A stretch of 37,737 nucleotides of DNA from Bacillota bacterium. GTDB lineage: Bacteria; Bacillota; Clostridia; Lachnospirales; WQUN01. The DNA lies in assembly GCA_009782085.1 (NCBI GenBank), contig WQUN01000251.1:1-37737 (forward strand), written 5' to 3'. Below, piece after piece: positions 9,025 through 19,236 of the stretch. The translations under genes and the position numbers were made by a program. Each line of letters starts with the position of its first letter. Positions within the stretch are counted from its first letter, which is position 1. Below the pieces are notes generated by a model that was not told the DNA's origin, did not search any database, and worked only from the letters and a program-made list of their open reading frames with translations.

Positions 9025-10227
9025 TTATGGTTTCCCCGACGGCCATTCCTCATTCAGCAGCGTCAGCCCTTCCCCGTCCTTGCCGACCCTGTAATCGGCC
9101 GCGTAATCCACATGGCCCCAATACGCGTCGCTCTCCTTGTACCCGTGCACAAATACGCTGAACGATACGCCGTCGCCGGTCACAACGACGTTTTCGTAGC
9201 CCATGCGGTCGCTGTCGTCAAACTTTGGCAGAGCGGACGCCCTGAACAGCGTCACCATATCGCCGCCGTCCGGCCTGCAGCGCACAAGGTCGGAAATCGG
9301 CAAACCGTCCGCGTATGATACTCCGGTATCGCGATCCCCATAGAAGTATGTCTCGCCGGTGTCGTGCCTCCCATAAAAACAGCCGTCCCCGGCGCATAGG
9401 ATGACCGGGTAAACCGCCGCGCCAAGGTATTCGTTTTCCGAACCGTCGGGGCGCACGCGGCGCAAACCCTCCGGGCTTTCCGTGCGCGCGAATGTGAAAT
9501 AGTTGTAATAAATCCATTCCCCGACAATGAAAAATTTGTCGTCATCCGTCAAATTCAATTTCACCGCGTCGGAGCCGTCTTTTTTCACGCAGGCAAAATA
9601 TCCGTTAAACAGCATGGCGCTCCCTTCGTAGTCCCCCACGCACACGACCGCCCAGTCCCCGCAAACCCCGAAACAGACGACAGACGGCCGTTCCGCCAAG
9701 CCGTCGTCATATGTCCGGAATACGGCGGACGGAAAAGCCGCGAGCCGCTTGGGAGGCGATTCGCCGCCGCCCGGAGACTCGCTGTAAAGCACGCAGTCGT
9801 ACCCTTCGAATCTGTAGAAATATTGCGTTTCTCCGTCTGCCCCAACGAAATGACCGCCGTTGTCCGGCCGCGTCCGAATAACCGGAGAATCAGCGGTTCC
9901 GGCCGCCTCCGCGCCGTGAGACGCGCTTTCAACCGCCGCCGGACTGTCAAAAGGGACAGGGTTTTCAACCGCCGCCGGACTGTTAATAGGGGCAACGCTT
10001 CCAACCGCCGCCGGACTGTCAATAGGGGCAACGCTTTCAACCGCCGCCGGACTGTCAACATACGCTGCGCTTTCATCCGCCCCGGAAGCGGCGGCAGGGT
10101 TCGCGCCCCCTTCCATCCCCAAACCGGCGGCAGGCGCAGGCTCCGTGTTTTTATCCCGCGCGCAGCCGGCGGCGTTTGCCAACAGGAAAATCAGGATAAA
10201 CGCCAATATCGGTTTCGGTATTTTCAT
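9025..10227 (-). CDS. Putative lipoprotein with a PAAVES repeat linker
   Basis: 400 aa; N-terminus MKIPKPILAFILIFLLANAAGC is a lipoprotein signal peptide with lipobox; repetitive linker (SPAAVESVAPID)n followed by a probable globular domain. Confidence 0.75.
   Translation of the reverse strand: MKIPKPILAFILIFLLANAAGCARDKNTEPAPAAGLGMEGGANPAAASGADESAAYVDSPAAVESVAPIDSPAAVGSVAPINSPAAVENPVPFDSPAAVESASHGAEAAGTADSPVIRTRPDNGGHFVGADGETQYFYRFEGYDCVLYSESPGGGESPPKRLAAFPSAVFRTYDDGLAERPSVVCFGVCGDWAVVCVGDYEGSAMLFNGYFACVKKDGSDAVKLNLTDDDKFFIVGEWIYYNYFTFARTESPEGLRRVRPDGSENEYLGAAVYPVILCAGDGCFYGRHDTGETYFYGDRDTGVSYADGLPISDLVRCRPDGGDMVTLFRASALPKFDDSDRMGYENVVVTGDGVSFSVFVHGYKESDAYWGHVDYAADYRVGKDGEGLTLLNEEWPSGKP
9925..10070 (-). 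repeat. In-frame coding tandem repeat, 36-bp period, 4 copies
   Basis: AACCGCCGCCGGACTGT at 9931, 9967, 10003 and 10039, encoding a 12-aa repeat on the minus strand. Confidence 0.92.
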
Positions 10228-11636
10228 TGTAAGCTCCCTAAACGCCGATTCTCCGCTTCCAGCGCCTTCTCCATCACGCTCTTTGCCATTCCGAGCACCT
10301 TTGAGCTCCCGCCGATATTCTCCCCGAGCACGCAGACGACGGCTGCCGGCTTGTCCGCCGGGGCAAAGCCGACGAACCAGCCGTGATCCGCCCCGTTGGG
10401 GTTTTGCGCGGAGCCGGTCTTCCCGGCCATTGTCACGCCGTCCGGCGCGGCGTTTCTGCCGGTGCCGTTTTCGACCGCGCCGGTCATCATCTCCGTCAGT
10501 GCCCGCGCCTGTTCCGCGCTCATGGCCTGGCGGAGCATCTCCGGCATGACATTGCCGGTCTCGTAGCCCCCGGCGGTAAGCTCGCGGTCGACGACGTAGG
10601 GCTTCATCATGATGCCGCCGTTGGCCACGGCCGCGGCGACCAAGGCCATTTGCAAAGGCGTCGTCATCGTTCTGCCCTGCCCGATGGCCGTCTCGACGAT
10701 CTCGTTTCCGCCCGCGCCGGCGTCCAGCGGGAAGGAGCCGTCGCCGTGTTCCAGGGAAAAATCGAGCGTGGAGTTGAACAGCGCCGCCTCGGCGGCGGAG
10801 CGCAGGTTCCGCGGGCCGACCCGTAGGCCCAGCGCGGCGAAAAAGGTGTTGCAGGACACGGCGAACGCCCGTTTAATGTCCTCCCGGCCGTGGGCGGTCC
10901 CGTTGAAGCAGCTTATTGTCCTGCCGCCGAAATCGCCGGAACCCTTGCAGTCGTATTCGAAGCCGTATACGTCGGGCAGGCTTTGCAGCGCGGCCAGAGC
11001 GGTTATTATCTTGAAAACCGAGCCGGGCGGATACATCCCCTGGCTGGCGCGGTTCAAAAGGGGGCTGTTGTCCGTGTCGCCGCGGAGCTTGTCCCAGTCC
11101 GCGGCGATAGTGTTCGGGTCGAAGTTCGGGTAGGAGACCATCGCGAGCACCTTCCCCGTGGAGGGCTCCAGGACGACTACCGCGCCCTTGCGCCCGCCCA
11201 GCGCGTCGTACGCGGCCTGCTGCACGTCCGCGTCCAGCGTCAGGACGAGGCTGTTGCCCTTGACGGGCGCGCCGGTCAGCAGCCGGCCGATCCGCTGGAT
11301 CACCTCCAGGTGGGGGTTTTCGAGCTCGAAGTTGAACTTGGCCTCTATCCCGGATAAATGATTTTTATCGGCGCAGCCGACCGCGTGGGCGAAGAGCCGG
11401 CCGTACGGGTATGTCCTGGCGTCCGCCGCGCCCGAGGCTATGACGCGGTTTTGGGCGTCCAGGATGTCCCCCCTGACCACGTCTTCCTTTTCCAGGCTGA
11501 CGCGGGGGTTCAGCGGGCTGTTGACCACAGTCCCCGCGTCAAAGACGATAAACTTCGCCAGATACGCGACCAGCGCCGCGAACAGGAGGAAGTAGAGCCA
11601 GAACACGCGCCGGATGCTTTTTTTCATGGCGTCCAT
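10224..11636 (-). CDS. Class B penicillin-binding protein (transpeptidase)
   Basis: N-terminal TM segment; SVFK (SxxK) in MYPPGSVFKIITALAAL, SCN (SxN) in AVSCNTFFAALGL, and KTG in MAGKTGSAQNPNG. Confidence 0.9.
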   Translation of the reverse strand: MDAMKKSIRRVFWLYFLLFAALVAYLAKFIVFDAGTVVNSPLNPRVSLEKEDVVRGDILDAQNRVIASGAADARTYPYGRLFAHAVGCADKNHLSGIEAKFNFELENPHLEVIQRIGRLLTGAPVKGNSLVLTLDADVQQAAYDALGGRKGAVVVLEPSTGKVLAMVSYPNFDPNTIAADWDKLRGDTDNSPLLNRASQGMYPPGSVFKIITALAALQSLPDVYGFEYDCKGSGDFGGRTISCFNGTAHGREDIKRAFAVSCNTFFAALGLRVGPRNLRSAAEAALFNSTLDFSLEHGDGSFPLDAGAGGNEIVETAIGQGRTMTTPLQMALVAAAVANGGIMMKPYVVDRELTAGGYETGNVMPEMLRQAMSAEQARALTEMMTGAVENGTGRNAAPDGVTMAGKTGSAQNPNGADHGWFVGFAPADKPAAVVCVLGENIGGSSKVLGMAKSVMEKALEAENRRLGSLQ

Positions 11637-11691
11637 CTATTCACCCATATGCAAGGCATATTTTCTGTAGTAATATATACCGGATTAAATA

Positions 11692-12165
11692 TCACAAGCA
11701 CTGGAAAAAGTCAATCCAATCCAGAATGACGCCCGAGAATACCCAGCCTTTCGGCGTCCAGCGGTAGCCGGAGAGGGAGCGCTTGCCGCTGTATGTCGGA
11801 TAGAGCCAGAAGCCTCCGCCGCTTTTAAGCCAGATATACGTGTGCCGCCCGACGCAGCCGCTCGCGGAGCGGGCGTTGACGGCGTTTTCGCCGGGTAATA
11901 CCGTTTCGGAGGGCGTACGCTCCGGCGGCGCGCCCGGCGGTTTCTCCGGAAGGGCGCAGATCGGGACAGGCCCCGGCGGCGCGGACACGCGGCGGCTCTC
12001 CGTCCGGGCGGCCGGATCGGGCAAGCGGTATGTAAGCTCACATCGGCGGGTGATTTCCGCGCCGGCGCCGTAATAACAGGAGGCAAACGGCTCCCGCCCC
12101 GGGCGGGGTTCGGGTTTTTCGGCCGTCAGCTGCTCATCGCCCATAAGATCGCCCATAAGATACAT
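11692..12165 (-). CDS. Conserved small protein of unknown function (transporter/cell-surface type)
   Basis: ORF 11692..12213 with a likely ATG near 12165 (MYLMGDLMGDEQL). The C-terminal SGCVGRHTYIWLKSGGGFWLYPTYSGKRSLSGYRWTPKGWVFSGVILDWIDFFQCL looks like a folded aromatic-rich domain. Confidence 0.55.
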   Translation of the reverse strand: MYLMGDLMGDEQLTAEKPEPRPGREPFASCYYGAGAEITRRCELTYRLPDPAARTESRRVSAPPGPVPICALPEKPPGAPPERTPSETVLPGENAVNARSASGCVGRHTYIWLKSGGGFWLYPTYSGKRSLSGYRWTPKGWVFSGVILDWIDFFQCL

Positions 12166-12193
12166 CGCATTCTCTCCTTGCGGCATGATATAG

Positions 12194-12260
12194 ATACCGG
12201 ATGCAGAAAACATTTGCCAACGACGTAGACAGAGGAGGCTAATGTTTTCGCACTCCGGTA
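12194..12260. repeat. ATACCGG stem-loop, copy 2
   Basis: ATACCGGATGCAGAAAACATTTGCC ... AATGTTTTCGCACTCCGGTA; same arms and orientation as 7390..7451. Confidence 0.8.
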
Positions 12261-12281
12261 GAAAATCCCCAAATATATGAT

Positions 12282-13893
12282 ATGAACCCGGTGATGATTT
12301 TGACCGACTTTATCTTCACATCCCAGGACGATTCCTGGGACATGGCGCTCGCGGAGGCGCGGGACAGCCTGAAAGGCGTGGGCTTCGCGCTCCGGCGCTG
12401 GCTAAGGCGGGGCGTAGGCCTCGCGTCGGCGGAGGGCGGCTTTTCCGAAATCTCCGTGGCCCTCGCGAACAGGGGGCCTGTTTTCATCCGGCATATTTTT
12501 CCTGTGGAGTTTGTCGCGGATATGGCGGATTTCGCGGGGGATTTCCTGGCGGGGAGCACGGGCAACCGGCGCGGCTTGGGCGAAACGAGCGGCGGGGAGG
12601 GGCGGCGCTGCGGGGACGTTGCAGCCGAGCGGCGGGGGTGGCGAGGCAAGACTGTGCTGCGAGAACAGCCGGCGCTGCGGGGATGGAATGAGCGGCGGGA
12701 ACGCCGTAATATGCCCGCGCGGCGATAGCGAAATGAGCGGACAGAACTGCGGGGACGGCTGGCGTTGCGGGGGCGTTGCAAACGGACGGCGCGGCGAGGG
12801 CGAAATACGCGGCGGGGGCGGCGGGGCCGGACTCGGACTGCGCGCGGAAGGCGTCGCGTCCCGCATTGCTTTGAGGCTGCGTGAAATGACGCCGCCGGGC
12901 GGGACTTTTTCGGTACAGGTCCGCGTACTGGACACGGAGGGCGCGAATTACGCGGAAAGCGTGAGAGAGACGGACAATCGGCCTGAAAATAACGATCAGC
13001 TTGAAAATAATCATAAATATGTCACCCTGAGCGCAGCGAAGGGTCTGAAGATTCTTCGCCGCGCTCAGTATGACGCCGGATCATTTACTAATCCGAACGG
13101 CTGCAAGGAGGGCGCTGAGAATGACGCGGGCGCGATACGCGCGGAAATTGCGATGGAGGGGAACCGCGCGGCGGCACATGAAAATGAGGCGGGCGCGGAG
13201 CGCCTTTTCCCCGGCAAGGGCGGGCTCGCCCGCCTGGCTGCCGATTATCTGGAAGGCCTCGGCTTTGTCCAGGACGCGAAAAACCCCCTGAACGTCGTCT
13301 CAATACTGGCCGACGGCGGGCTTGTCCGCGCGGGCGTCTCCCGCGCCGGCGAAAACCTCAGCGCCTGGCCGGGAGGGATGCGCCGGTTCGAACGGGGGGA
13401 AGAGAGGGTCAGCCGCGCGGAGTTCAAGCTGCTGGAGGCCGCGGAGGTCTTTTCGCTCGATATGGCCTCTTTCCGCCATGCGCTGGACCTGGGCGCGGCT
13501 CCGGGCGGTTGGAGCCGCATCCTGGCGGAGGCCGGCGCCGAGGTCTGCGCCGTGGACCCGGCTACGCTGTCCGAGAAGCTGCGATCGTACCGGAATATCC
13601 GGCATTATCGCGTGACGGCTCAGGAGTTTATCCGAACGGGCGCCCAAACCTTTGACCTGATCGTCAACGACATGCGCATGGACGCCGCCGAGTCGGCGAA
13701 GATCATGCTGGACGCCGCCGGGATGCTGAAAGACGGCGGGACGATGGTCATGACGCTGAAACTTCCGGAGGCGAAAAAAAGAGCGGCCATGGACAGGGCG
13801 CTGTCCGTCCTGGCCAAAAAGTACGGCGGCCTGAGGGCGAGGCAGCTTTTCCACAACCGCTCGGAGGTTACGGTGACGGGAAGGAAACGCTAA
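12282..13893 (+). pseudogene. THUMP/FtsJ-like SAM-dependent methyltransferase split by a frameshift in a repetitive linker
   Basis: N-terminal half in frame 12282..12728 (TSQDDSWDMALAEARDSLKG ... RGPVFIRHIFPVEF). C-terminal half in frame 12511..13893 (NLSAWPGGMRRFERGEERVSRAEFKLLEA ... ALDLGAAPGGWSRILAE). Confidence 0.65.
13021..13075. repeat. Short CTGAGCGAAGCG-family stem-loop inside a coding ORF
   Basis: GTCACCCTGAGCGCAGCGAAGGGTCTGAAGATTCTTCGCCGCGCTCAGTATGAC; translated in frame as VTLSAAKGLKILRRAQYD. Confidence 0.8.
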
Positions 13894-13919
13894 ATCCCAG
13901 TTTGTCTTTATTCTTTCCC

Positions 13920-15239
13920 TTACTTAAACCGCCCCAAATACTCCCTGTTCGCCTCGAACATCTCGTCCACCATGTCAGAAATCTCCTGCATCGAGCACAC
14001 GGCCGCGGTCAGCGGGTCGTTCAACACGGCGTGGAATATCTTGCGCCTGTCGCCCTCGAGATACCCCTCCACCGTCAGCTCCTCGATCTGCGCGCTCGTG
14101 CCGACCAGTATCGCGACCTGCTTGGGCAGCGGCCCGACGTGGATCGGCCTGATGCCCTCCTTGCAGGCCACCACCGGCACCTCCACGCAGCAGCCCGGCG
14201 GCAGGTTGTCGATCAGGCCGAAGTTGCGGACGTTCCCGTTGAACTGGAACATCGTGTTGTCCCCGAAAACGCCGTTGAAGATGTACGCGGCGTATTCGCG
14301 GCCCCGGGCGATGTCCACCGTCTCCTGGTTCAGGTAGTCGTCTATGTCCTTTTGCCAGCTTCCGTCCTCGCGGCTGAGATACTCGTTAAGTATATACGCG
14401 TAGACGCCGGGGTTCCAGCCGGTGCCGTGGGTGCAATATTTCTCGATCAGGTCGGGCCGCTTCCGGAACCAGGCGTTGTACTCGGAGTTGTGGCCGGACG
14501 ACTCCGTGACGTAGAGGCCGAAATGCCTGAACATCTCGTTGCGGACGATCTCCTCGTTGTATATCTCCGGCTTCGCCACGGCCTCGCGGATCCTGGGATA
14601 GGCGTCGGCGCCGTTGACCTTGTACTCCAGATAGAAGGCCTGGTGGTTGATCCCGGCGCAGAGGTAGGTCACTTCCTTCTCATAATCGGCGCCGATCCAG
14701 CGGGCCAGCATCTCCGCGGTCCCCTGGACGCTGTGGCACAGGCCTGTTATGTTGAGCTTCGTCTCGGACTGGAGCGTTCGGCAGAGCATAGCCATAGGGT
14801 TGGTGTAGTTCAGGACGACCGCGTTCGGCGCGTACTTTTCGATGTCCCGGCAGATCTCCAGCATCGGCGTGATGGTGCGCAGATAGCGGAAAATGCCCGA
14901 CGGCCCGCGCGTGTCGCCGATATTCGTGTCCACGCCGTATTTCTTCGGAATTTCGATGTCCGTGCGGAAAATCCGCGGCCCGCTCGCCAGTATGGTGATG
15001 AGCACGCCGTCCGCGCCCGAAAGCGCCTCCGCCCGGTTCGTCGTGACCGTCACCTTCGCGGGATAGTTCCCCTGGGCGATGATCTTTCTGACCGCGCGGG
15101 AGACGTAGTCCAGCCGCTCGGTGTTGATGTCCATCAGCGCGACCTCGCAGTCCGCGAAAGCGGGGAACGTCAGGATGTCCTTGACCAGCGTCCTCGTGAA
15201 GCCGAAGCTCCCCGCCCCGATAAACGCTATCTTTTTCAT
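13920..15239 (-). CDS. Glycoside hydrolase family 4 (alpha-glucosidase/alpha-galactosidase type)
   Basis: 439 aa; [26 protein letters not shown]-binding start, [19 protein letters not shown] and GINHQAFYL motifs of GH4. Confidence 0.9.
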   Translation of the reverse strand: MKKIAFIGAGSFGFTRTLVKDILTFPAFADCEVALMDINTERLDYVSRAVRKIIAQGNYPAKVTVTTNRAEALSGADGVLITILASGPRIFRTDIEIPKKYGVDTNIGDTRGPSGIFRYLRTITPMLEICRDIEKYAPNAVVLNYTNPMAMLCRTLQSETKLNITGLCHSVQGTAEMLARWIGADYEKEVTYLCAGINHQAFYLEYKVNGADAYPRIREAVAKPEIYNEEIVRNEMFRHFGLYVTESSGHNSEYNAWFRKRPDLIEKYCTHGTGWNPGVYAYILNEYLSREDGSWQKDIDDYLNQETVDIARGREYAAYIFNGVFGDNTMFQFNGNVRNFGLIDNLPPGCCVEVPVVACKEGIRPIHVGPLPKQVAILVGTSAQIEELTVEGYLEGDRRKIFHAVLNDPLTAAVCSMQEISDMVDEMFEANREYLGRFK

Positions 15240-15319
15240 GGCCTACCTCCTTGGGATATACGATATGTGGAGTACGCACTACATTATACAGCCGGGGGCG
15301 GGAATGTCAACGGAGCGAG

Positions 15320-16138
15320 TTAAAACCATATGGAAAAATACCTGGCCAAATATGTATCCGTTTCGTCTTTCCCCAGAACTTCCTCCCTGACGCACCCGTC
15401 CCCCTCGTAAACCCTGAACGCGTTCCCGTCCATGGTCATCCTGCCGCCGGGCGTTTTCAGAGAGATCATATATTCCTTGTTGAAGATCGAATCCGGGTGC
15501 TTCTCGCACCAGAAGCTCAGCACGGCGAAGTCCGCGTCGGCCTGGGGCTCCTCCGTGAACGCGTAGAACGGCCGCCAGACGCCCCTGAACCGCTGGTGTA
15601 TCACGTGGCCGTAGAAGCTGTCCCACTCCACGCGGTAAGCCTCGCCGTTCCACTGCTCCTGCACCTCGCCGCGGACGAGCCTTAGCGGATACCGCGGGGC
15701 CGCTATCCCGACGCCCGCGTCGCAGACATACCGTTCCCCGGCGCAGCTGACGACCAGCACCCGATGCCTTCGCATCGGTATCTCCGGGCTATCGTCGGTC
15801 AGAAACCTCCCCGCGAAATCCGCCGTGTCGAAGCCCAGATCCCTCAGCAGGCCGCCGAAAGCCCCGTTCAGCTCGAAGCAGTAGCCGCCCCTTTTGCGCG
15901 TGACAATCTTGCCGTAAAGATCATCCGGCTTCATGGAGAGCGGCGCGCCGCGGATTATGTCCGCGTTCTCGTAGGGCACGTGCGTCACATGCGCGTACTG
16001 GAGGGCGCGGAGGGTGTCCGGGGTCAGATCGAGCGGGCCGGAATAGGCTATCCTGGCGAGGTAGGCGCGGATCTTGGCGTCTGTGTAAGAATTGGCGCTC
16101 CCGTCCATATTTCCCTCCATCGCGCGTCGTTTGCACAT
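15320..16138 (-). CDS. Arylamine N-acetyltransferase
   Basis: Start may be the internal Met (MDGSANSY). Motifs HVTHVPYENADII, RKRGGYCFELNGAFGGLL (catalytic Cys) and CDAGVG are typical of NAT. Confidence 0.88.
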   Translation of the reverse strand: MCKRRAMEGNMDGSANSYTDAKIRAYLARIAYSGPLDLTPDTLRALQYAHVTHVPYENADIIRGAPLSMKPDDLYGKIVTRKRGGYCFELNGAFGGLLRDLGFDTADFAGRFLTDDSPEIPMRRHRVLVVSCAGERYVCDAGVGIAAPRYPLRLVRGEVQEQWNGEAYRVEWDSFYGHVIHQRFRGVWRPFYAFTEEPQADADFAVLSFWCEKHPDSIFNKEYMISLKTPGGRMTMDGNAFRVYEGDGCVREEVLGKDETDTYLARYFSIWF

Positions 16139-16144
16139 CGTATT

Positions 16145-16164
16145 ATACGAATCCCGATTCGTAT
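16145..16164. repeat. Perfect 9-bp inverted repeat between rpoD and the NAT gene
   Basis: ATACGAATC-CC-GATTCGTAT. Confidence 0.8.
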
Positions 16165-17252
16165 TACTCCAGATAATCCTTCAGTTTCTTGCTCCTGCTG
16201 GGGTGCCTCAGCTTCCGGAGCGCCTTGGCCTCGATCTGCCTGATCCTCTCCCTGGTCACGTTGAACTCCTTGCCGACTTCCTCCAGCGTCCGCGCCCTGC
16301 CGTCGTCCAGGCCGAAGCGCAGGCGGAGGACTTTTTCCTCCCTGTCCGTCAGGGTGTCCAGCACGTCGATGAGCTGCTCTTTCAGGAGGGTGAACGCGGC
16401 CGCCTCTGAGGGCGCCTGGATCTCGCTGTCCTCGATGAAGTCGCCCAGGTGGCTGTCCTCCTCCTCGCCTATGGGCGTCTCCAAAGAGACGGGCTCCTGG
16501 GCGATCTTCATTATCTCGCAGACCTTCTCGACGGGCATCTGCATCTCCTTGGCCAGCTCGTCGGGGGTCGGGTCGCGCCCGTATTCCTGGAGGAGCTGCC
16601 TGGACACGCGTATCAGCTTGTTTATCGTCTCCACCATGTGCACGGGTATGCGTATCGTCCGGGCCTGGTCCGCGATGGCGCGGGTGATGGCCTGGCGTAT
16701 CCACCACGTGGCGTAGGTGCTGAATTTGTAGCCCTTTTTGTAGTCGAACTTCTCGACGGCCTTGATGAGGCCGAGGTTGCCCTCCTGGATCAGGTCGAGA
16801 AAAAGCATCCCCCTGCCGACGTAACGCTTCGCTATGCTGACGACCAGGCGGAGGTTCGCCTCGGCGAGCCGCCTGCGGGCCGCCTCGTCGCCCCTTTCCA
16901 TCCGCTTGGCCAGCTCTATCTCCTCGTCCGCCGAAAGAAGCGGGACCTTGCCGATCTCCTTCAGATACATGCGGACGTGATCGTCTATGTTGATGGTGCT
17001 TTCGACCAGCGAAAGGTCGATCTCCTTCTCGGCGTCGTCCTCCAGCTCCACGATGCCCAGGACGTCGATCCCCTGGCTGTCCAGATATTCGTACACCTTG
17101 TCCACCTGATCGGGATCCAGGTCTATGTCGCCCAGAAAATCCATTATTTCCTTATATTCCAGCAGTGATTTCTTCTTTTTGCCGATCGCGGCGAGCTCTT
17201 TCAGCCGGTTCATCAACAGGCTGTCGTCGACGGATTTCATGGACACGCTCAT
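16164..17252 (-). CDS. rpoD: RNA polymerase primary sigma factor
   Basis: 362 aa; [53 protein letters not shown], and region 4 [23 protein letters not shown]. Confidence 0.97.
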   Translation of the reverse strand: MSVSMKSVDDSLLMNRLKELAAIGKKKKSLLEYKEIMDFLGDIDLDPDQVDKVYEYLDSQGIDVLGIVELEDDAEKEIDLSLVESTINIDDHVRMYLKEIGKVPLLSADEEIELAKRMERGDEAARRRLAEANLRLVVSIAKRYVGRGMLFLDLIQEGNLGLIKAVEKFDYKKGYKFSTYATWWIRQAITRAIADQARTIRIPVHMVETINKLIRVSRQLLQEYGRDPTPDELAKEMQMPVEKVCEIMKIAQEPVSLETPIGEEEDSHLGDFIEDSEIQAPSEAAAFTLLKEQLIDVLDTLTDREEKVLRLRFGLDDGRARTLEEVGKEFNVTRERIRQIEAKALRKLRHPSRSKKLKDYLE

Positions 17253-17301
17253 CCTCTCCCGAGAAAACCCGCAAATCAGGCTTTCTCAACCGTTTACTAT
17301 T

Positions 17302-19161
17302 CTAACCATCTGATATTGTTATATACAAATTTTCCACATTTTTTCTGGTTTCCAGCAAATCTTTCATCAGCGGCGGGTCGTTTGCCGCCGCCTCTATCTG
17401 CGTTTTCAGGTACGTCTTTTTTATTTTGAGAAGCGCGTCGTTGATTTCCCTGTTGAATTTTCCCCGGTCCGCATAGCTCAGGCTGTCTTTGTAAACGTCC
17501 GACGCGGCGCTTTGCTCCTCCGCCGTCTCGAAAAAGCTGCACAGCCCGGCGGGGACCGGCGGCTCGTTTTTGTCCCAGGCGGCGCAGACCAGCTCCAGCA
17601 GCCTGGCGTATACCTCCCCGCCAAGCTCGCGCGGCTCGAGGTGCGGCCTCACCGCGGCGCAGACGGCCCTGTCCGCGGTCATCCAGTACAATAGGCTCCT
17701 GCGGGCGTCGTCCAGCCCTTTCTCCCGCGGGGACGACCGGTTCCGGGGGCCGCTTTGCCGCCCCCCGGCAAATTCCGGTTGTTCTCCGTAATCTTCCTTA
17801 CGAGGCGCTTCCCGCCTTTGCGTCTCTCTTGTCTGCGCCTCCCTGCGCCGCTCCCTCTCCGCTTCTTTCAGGATTTCCCTGTCCGCCTCGCTTCCGACGG
17901 CCTCCGCGCTGAGCCCCGCGACGGCCGCTATCTCCTTGCCGTAGGCCTCGCGCTCGATGGCGCTGGGGAGGCTCGCGACGATCTTCGCGGCCTCGGCGGC
18001 GAACTTCACCTTCTGGTCGGTCCTGTCCAGGTCATAGCCACGGAGAAGCTGGCTCACCCGGAAGCGCACGTCCGGCTCCGCCTCTTTCAAAAGCTCCCGG
18101 AAGGCGTCCGGCCCGTATTTCCGTATGTACTCGTCCGGGTCCTTCGCGTCTTTGACCCGGAGCACTTTGACCGGCAGCCCGTTTTCCCGGAACACGGGTA
18201 TCGCCCGTAAGGCGGCCTTCGTCCCGGCCTCGTCGCTGTCGAAGAGCAGAACCGCCTCCCCGCAGTATTTTCGGAGCAGCCGGATATGGTTCACGTTGAA
18301 CGCCGTGCCCAGCGCGGCCACGGCGTTTTCGAACCCGGCCTGGTGCAAGGCGATGACGTCCATATACCCCTCGACCAGAATGATCGTTCTGCTCCCGGCC
18401 TTGCGGGCGAACTGGACGCCGTAGAGGTTGCGGCTCTTGTCAAAGGCGGGCGTGTCCGGGGAGTTGAGGTATTTCGGCTCGCCCCCGTCGAGTACCCGGC
18501 CGCCGAAGCCGACGACGCCGCCGGACGGCTCGATGATCGGGAACATCAGCCTGCCGTGGAACCTGTCGCGAAGGGCCCCGTTCCTGTCCGGCACGGCCAG
18601 GCCGGCCGTTTGGACCTCGCCTTCCGCGCAGTCATGCGCTTTCAGGTGCGAAATCAGGCTTGTCCTGTCCGTGGGCGAAAAGCCGAGGCCGAACCTGACT
18701 CTGGTTTTGGGGCTGACGCCGCGCGCGTCCAGGTACCGGGACGCCGCGCCGCCCTCGAAGGTTTTCAGGGCGTCGTAGAAAAACCTCGCGGCCAGCCTGT
18801 TGATCTCCAGCACGCGCTCCCGCTCCTTGGCCCGCCTGGCGTATTCGGACGCGTCGCGCCGGTCCGTCTCCGGAAGCGCGATATGTACGCGGTCGGCCAG
18901 CATTTTAAGCGCGTCGGGGAAGGTGTGGTTCTCGATCTGCATGATGAAGCCTATCACGTTCCCGCCGGCGCCGCAGCCGAAGCAGTGGTATATCTGTCGC
19001 TCCGCGTTCACCGAGAAGGAGGGCGATTTTTCGCGGTGGAACGGGCAAAGCCCGAAAAAGTTGCTCCCGCTTTTGCGCCGCAGCTGCACGTAGGACGAGA
19101 CCACGTCCACTATGTCGTTGGCCGCGCGGACCTCTTCGACGACCTCGCTCGGATAAAACAA
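17302..19161 (-). CDS. dnaG: DNA primase
   Basis: 619 aa; zinc-binding CPFHREKSPSFSV ... YHCFGCGAGGN, and TOPRIM VEGYMDVIALHQAG. Confidence 0.97.
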   Translation of the reverse strand: MFYPSEVVEEVRAANDIVDVVSSYVQLRRKSGSNFFGLCPFHREKSPSFSVNAERQIYHCFGCGAGGNVIGFIMQIENHTFPDALKMLADRVHIALPETDRRDASEYARRAKERERVLEINRLAARFFYDALKTFEGGAASRYLDARGVSPKTRVRFGLGFSPTDRTSLISHLKAHDCAEGEVQTAGLAVPDRNGALRDRFHGRLMFPIIEPSGGVVGFGGRVLDGGEPKYLNSPDTPAFDKSRNLYGVQFARKAGSRTIILVEGYMDVIALHQAGFENAVAALGTAFNVNHIRLLRKYCGEAVLLFDSDEAGTKAALRAIPVFRENGLPVKVLRVKDAKDPDEYIRKYGPDAFRELLKEAEPDVRFRVSQLLRGYDLDRTDQKVKFAAEAAKIVASLPSAIEREAYGKEIAAVAGLSAEAVGSEADREILKEAERERRREAQTRETQRREAPRKEDYGEQPEFAGGRQSGPRNRSSPREKGLDDARRSLLYWMTADRAVCAAVRPHLEPRELGGEVYARLLELVCAAWDKNEPPVPAGLCSFFETAEEQSAASDVYKDSLSYADRGKFNREINDALLKIKKTYLKTQIEAAANDPPLMKDLLETRKNVENLYITISDG

Positions 19162-19236
19162 ATGGATTCCCCCGAAAGCGATCTTTTTGAAGCCATCCGA
19201 TTATATATAATTCGCCATTTCCCCGGTAAACCCTTT

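Noticed and set aside
12402-13014. Pro/Ala/Arg-rich minus-strand ORFs
   Set aside because: Antisense to the repetitive methyltransferase linker; low-complexity composition.
13902-15323. 473-aa plus-strand ORF
   Set aside because: Antisense to the GH4 glycosidase gene, which has clear family motifs.
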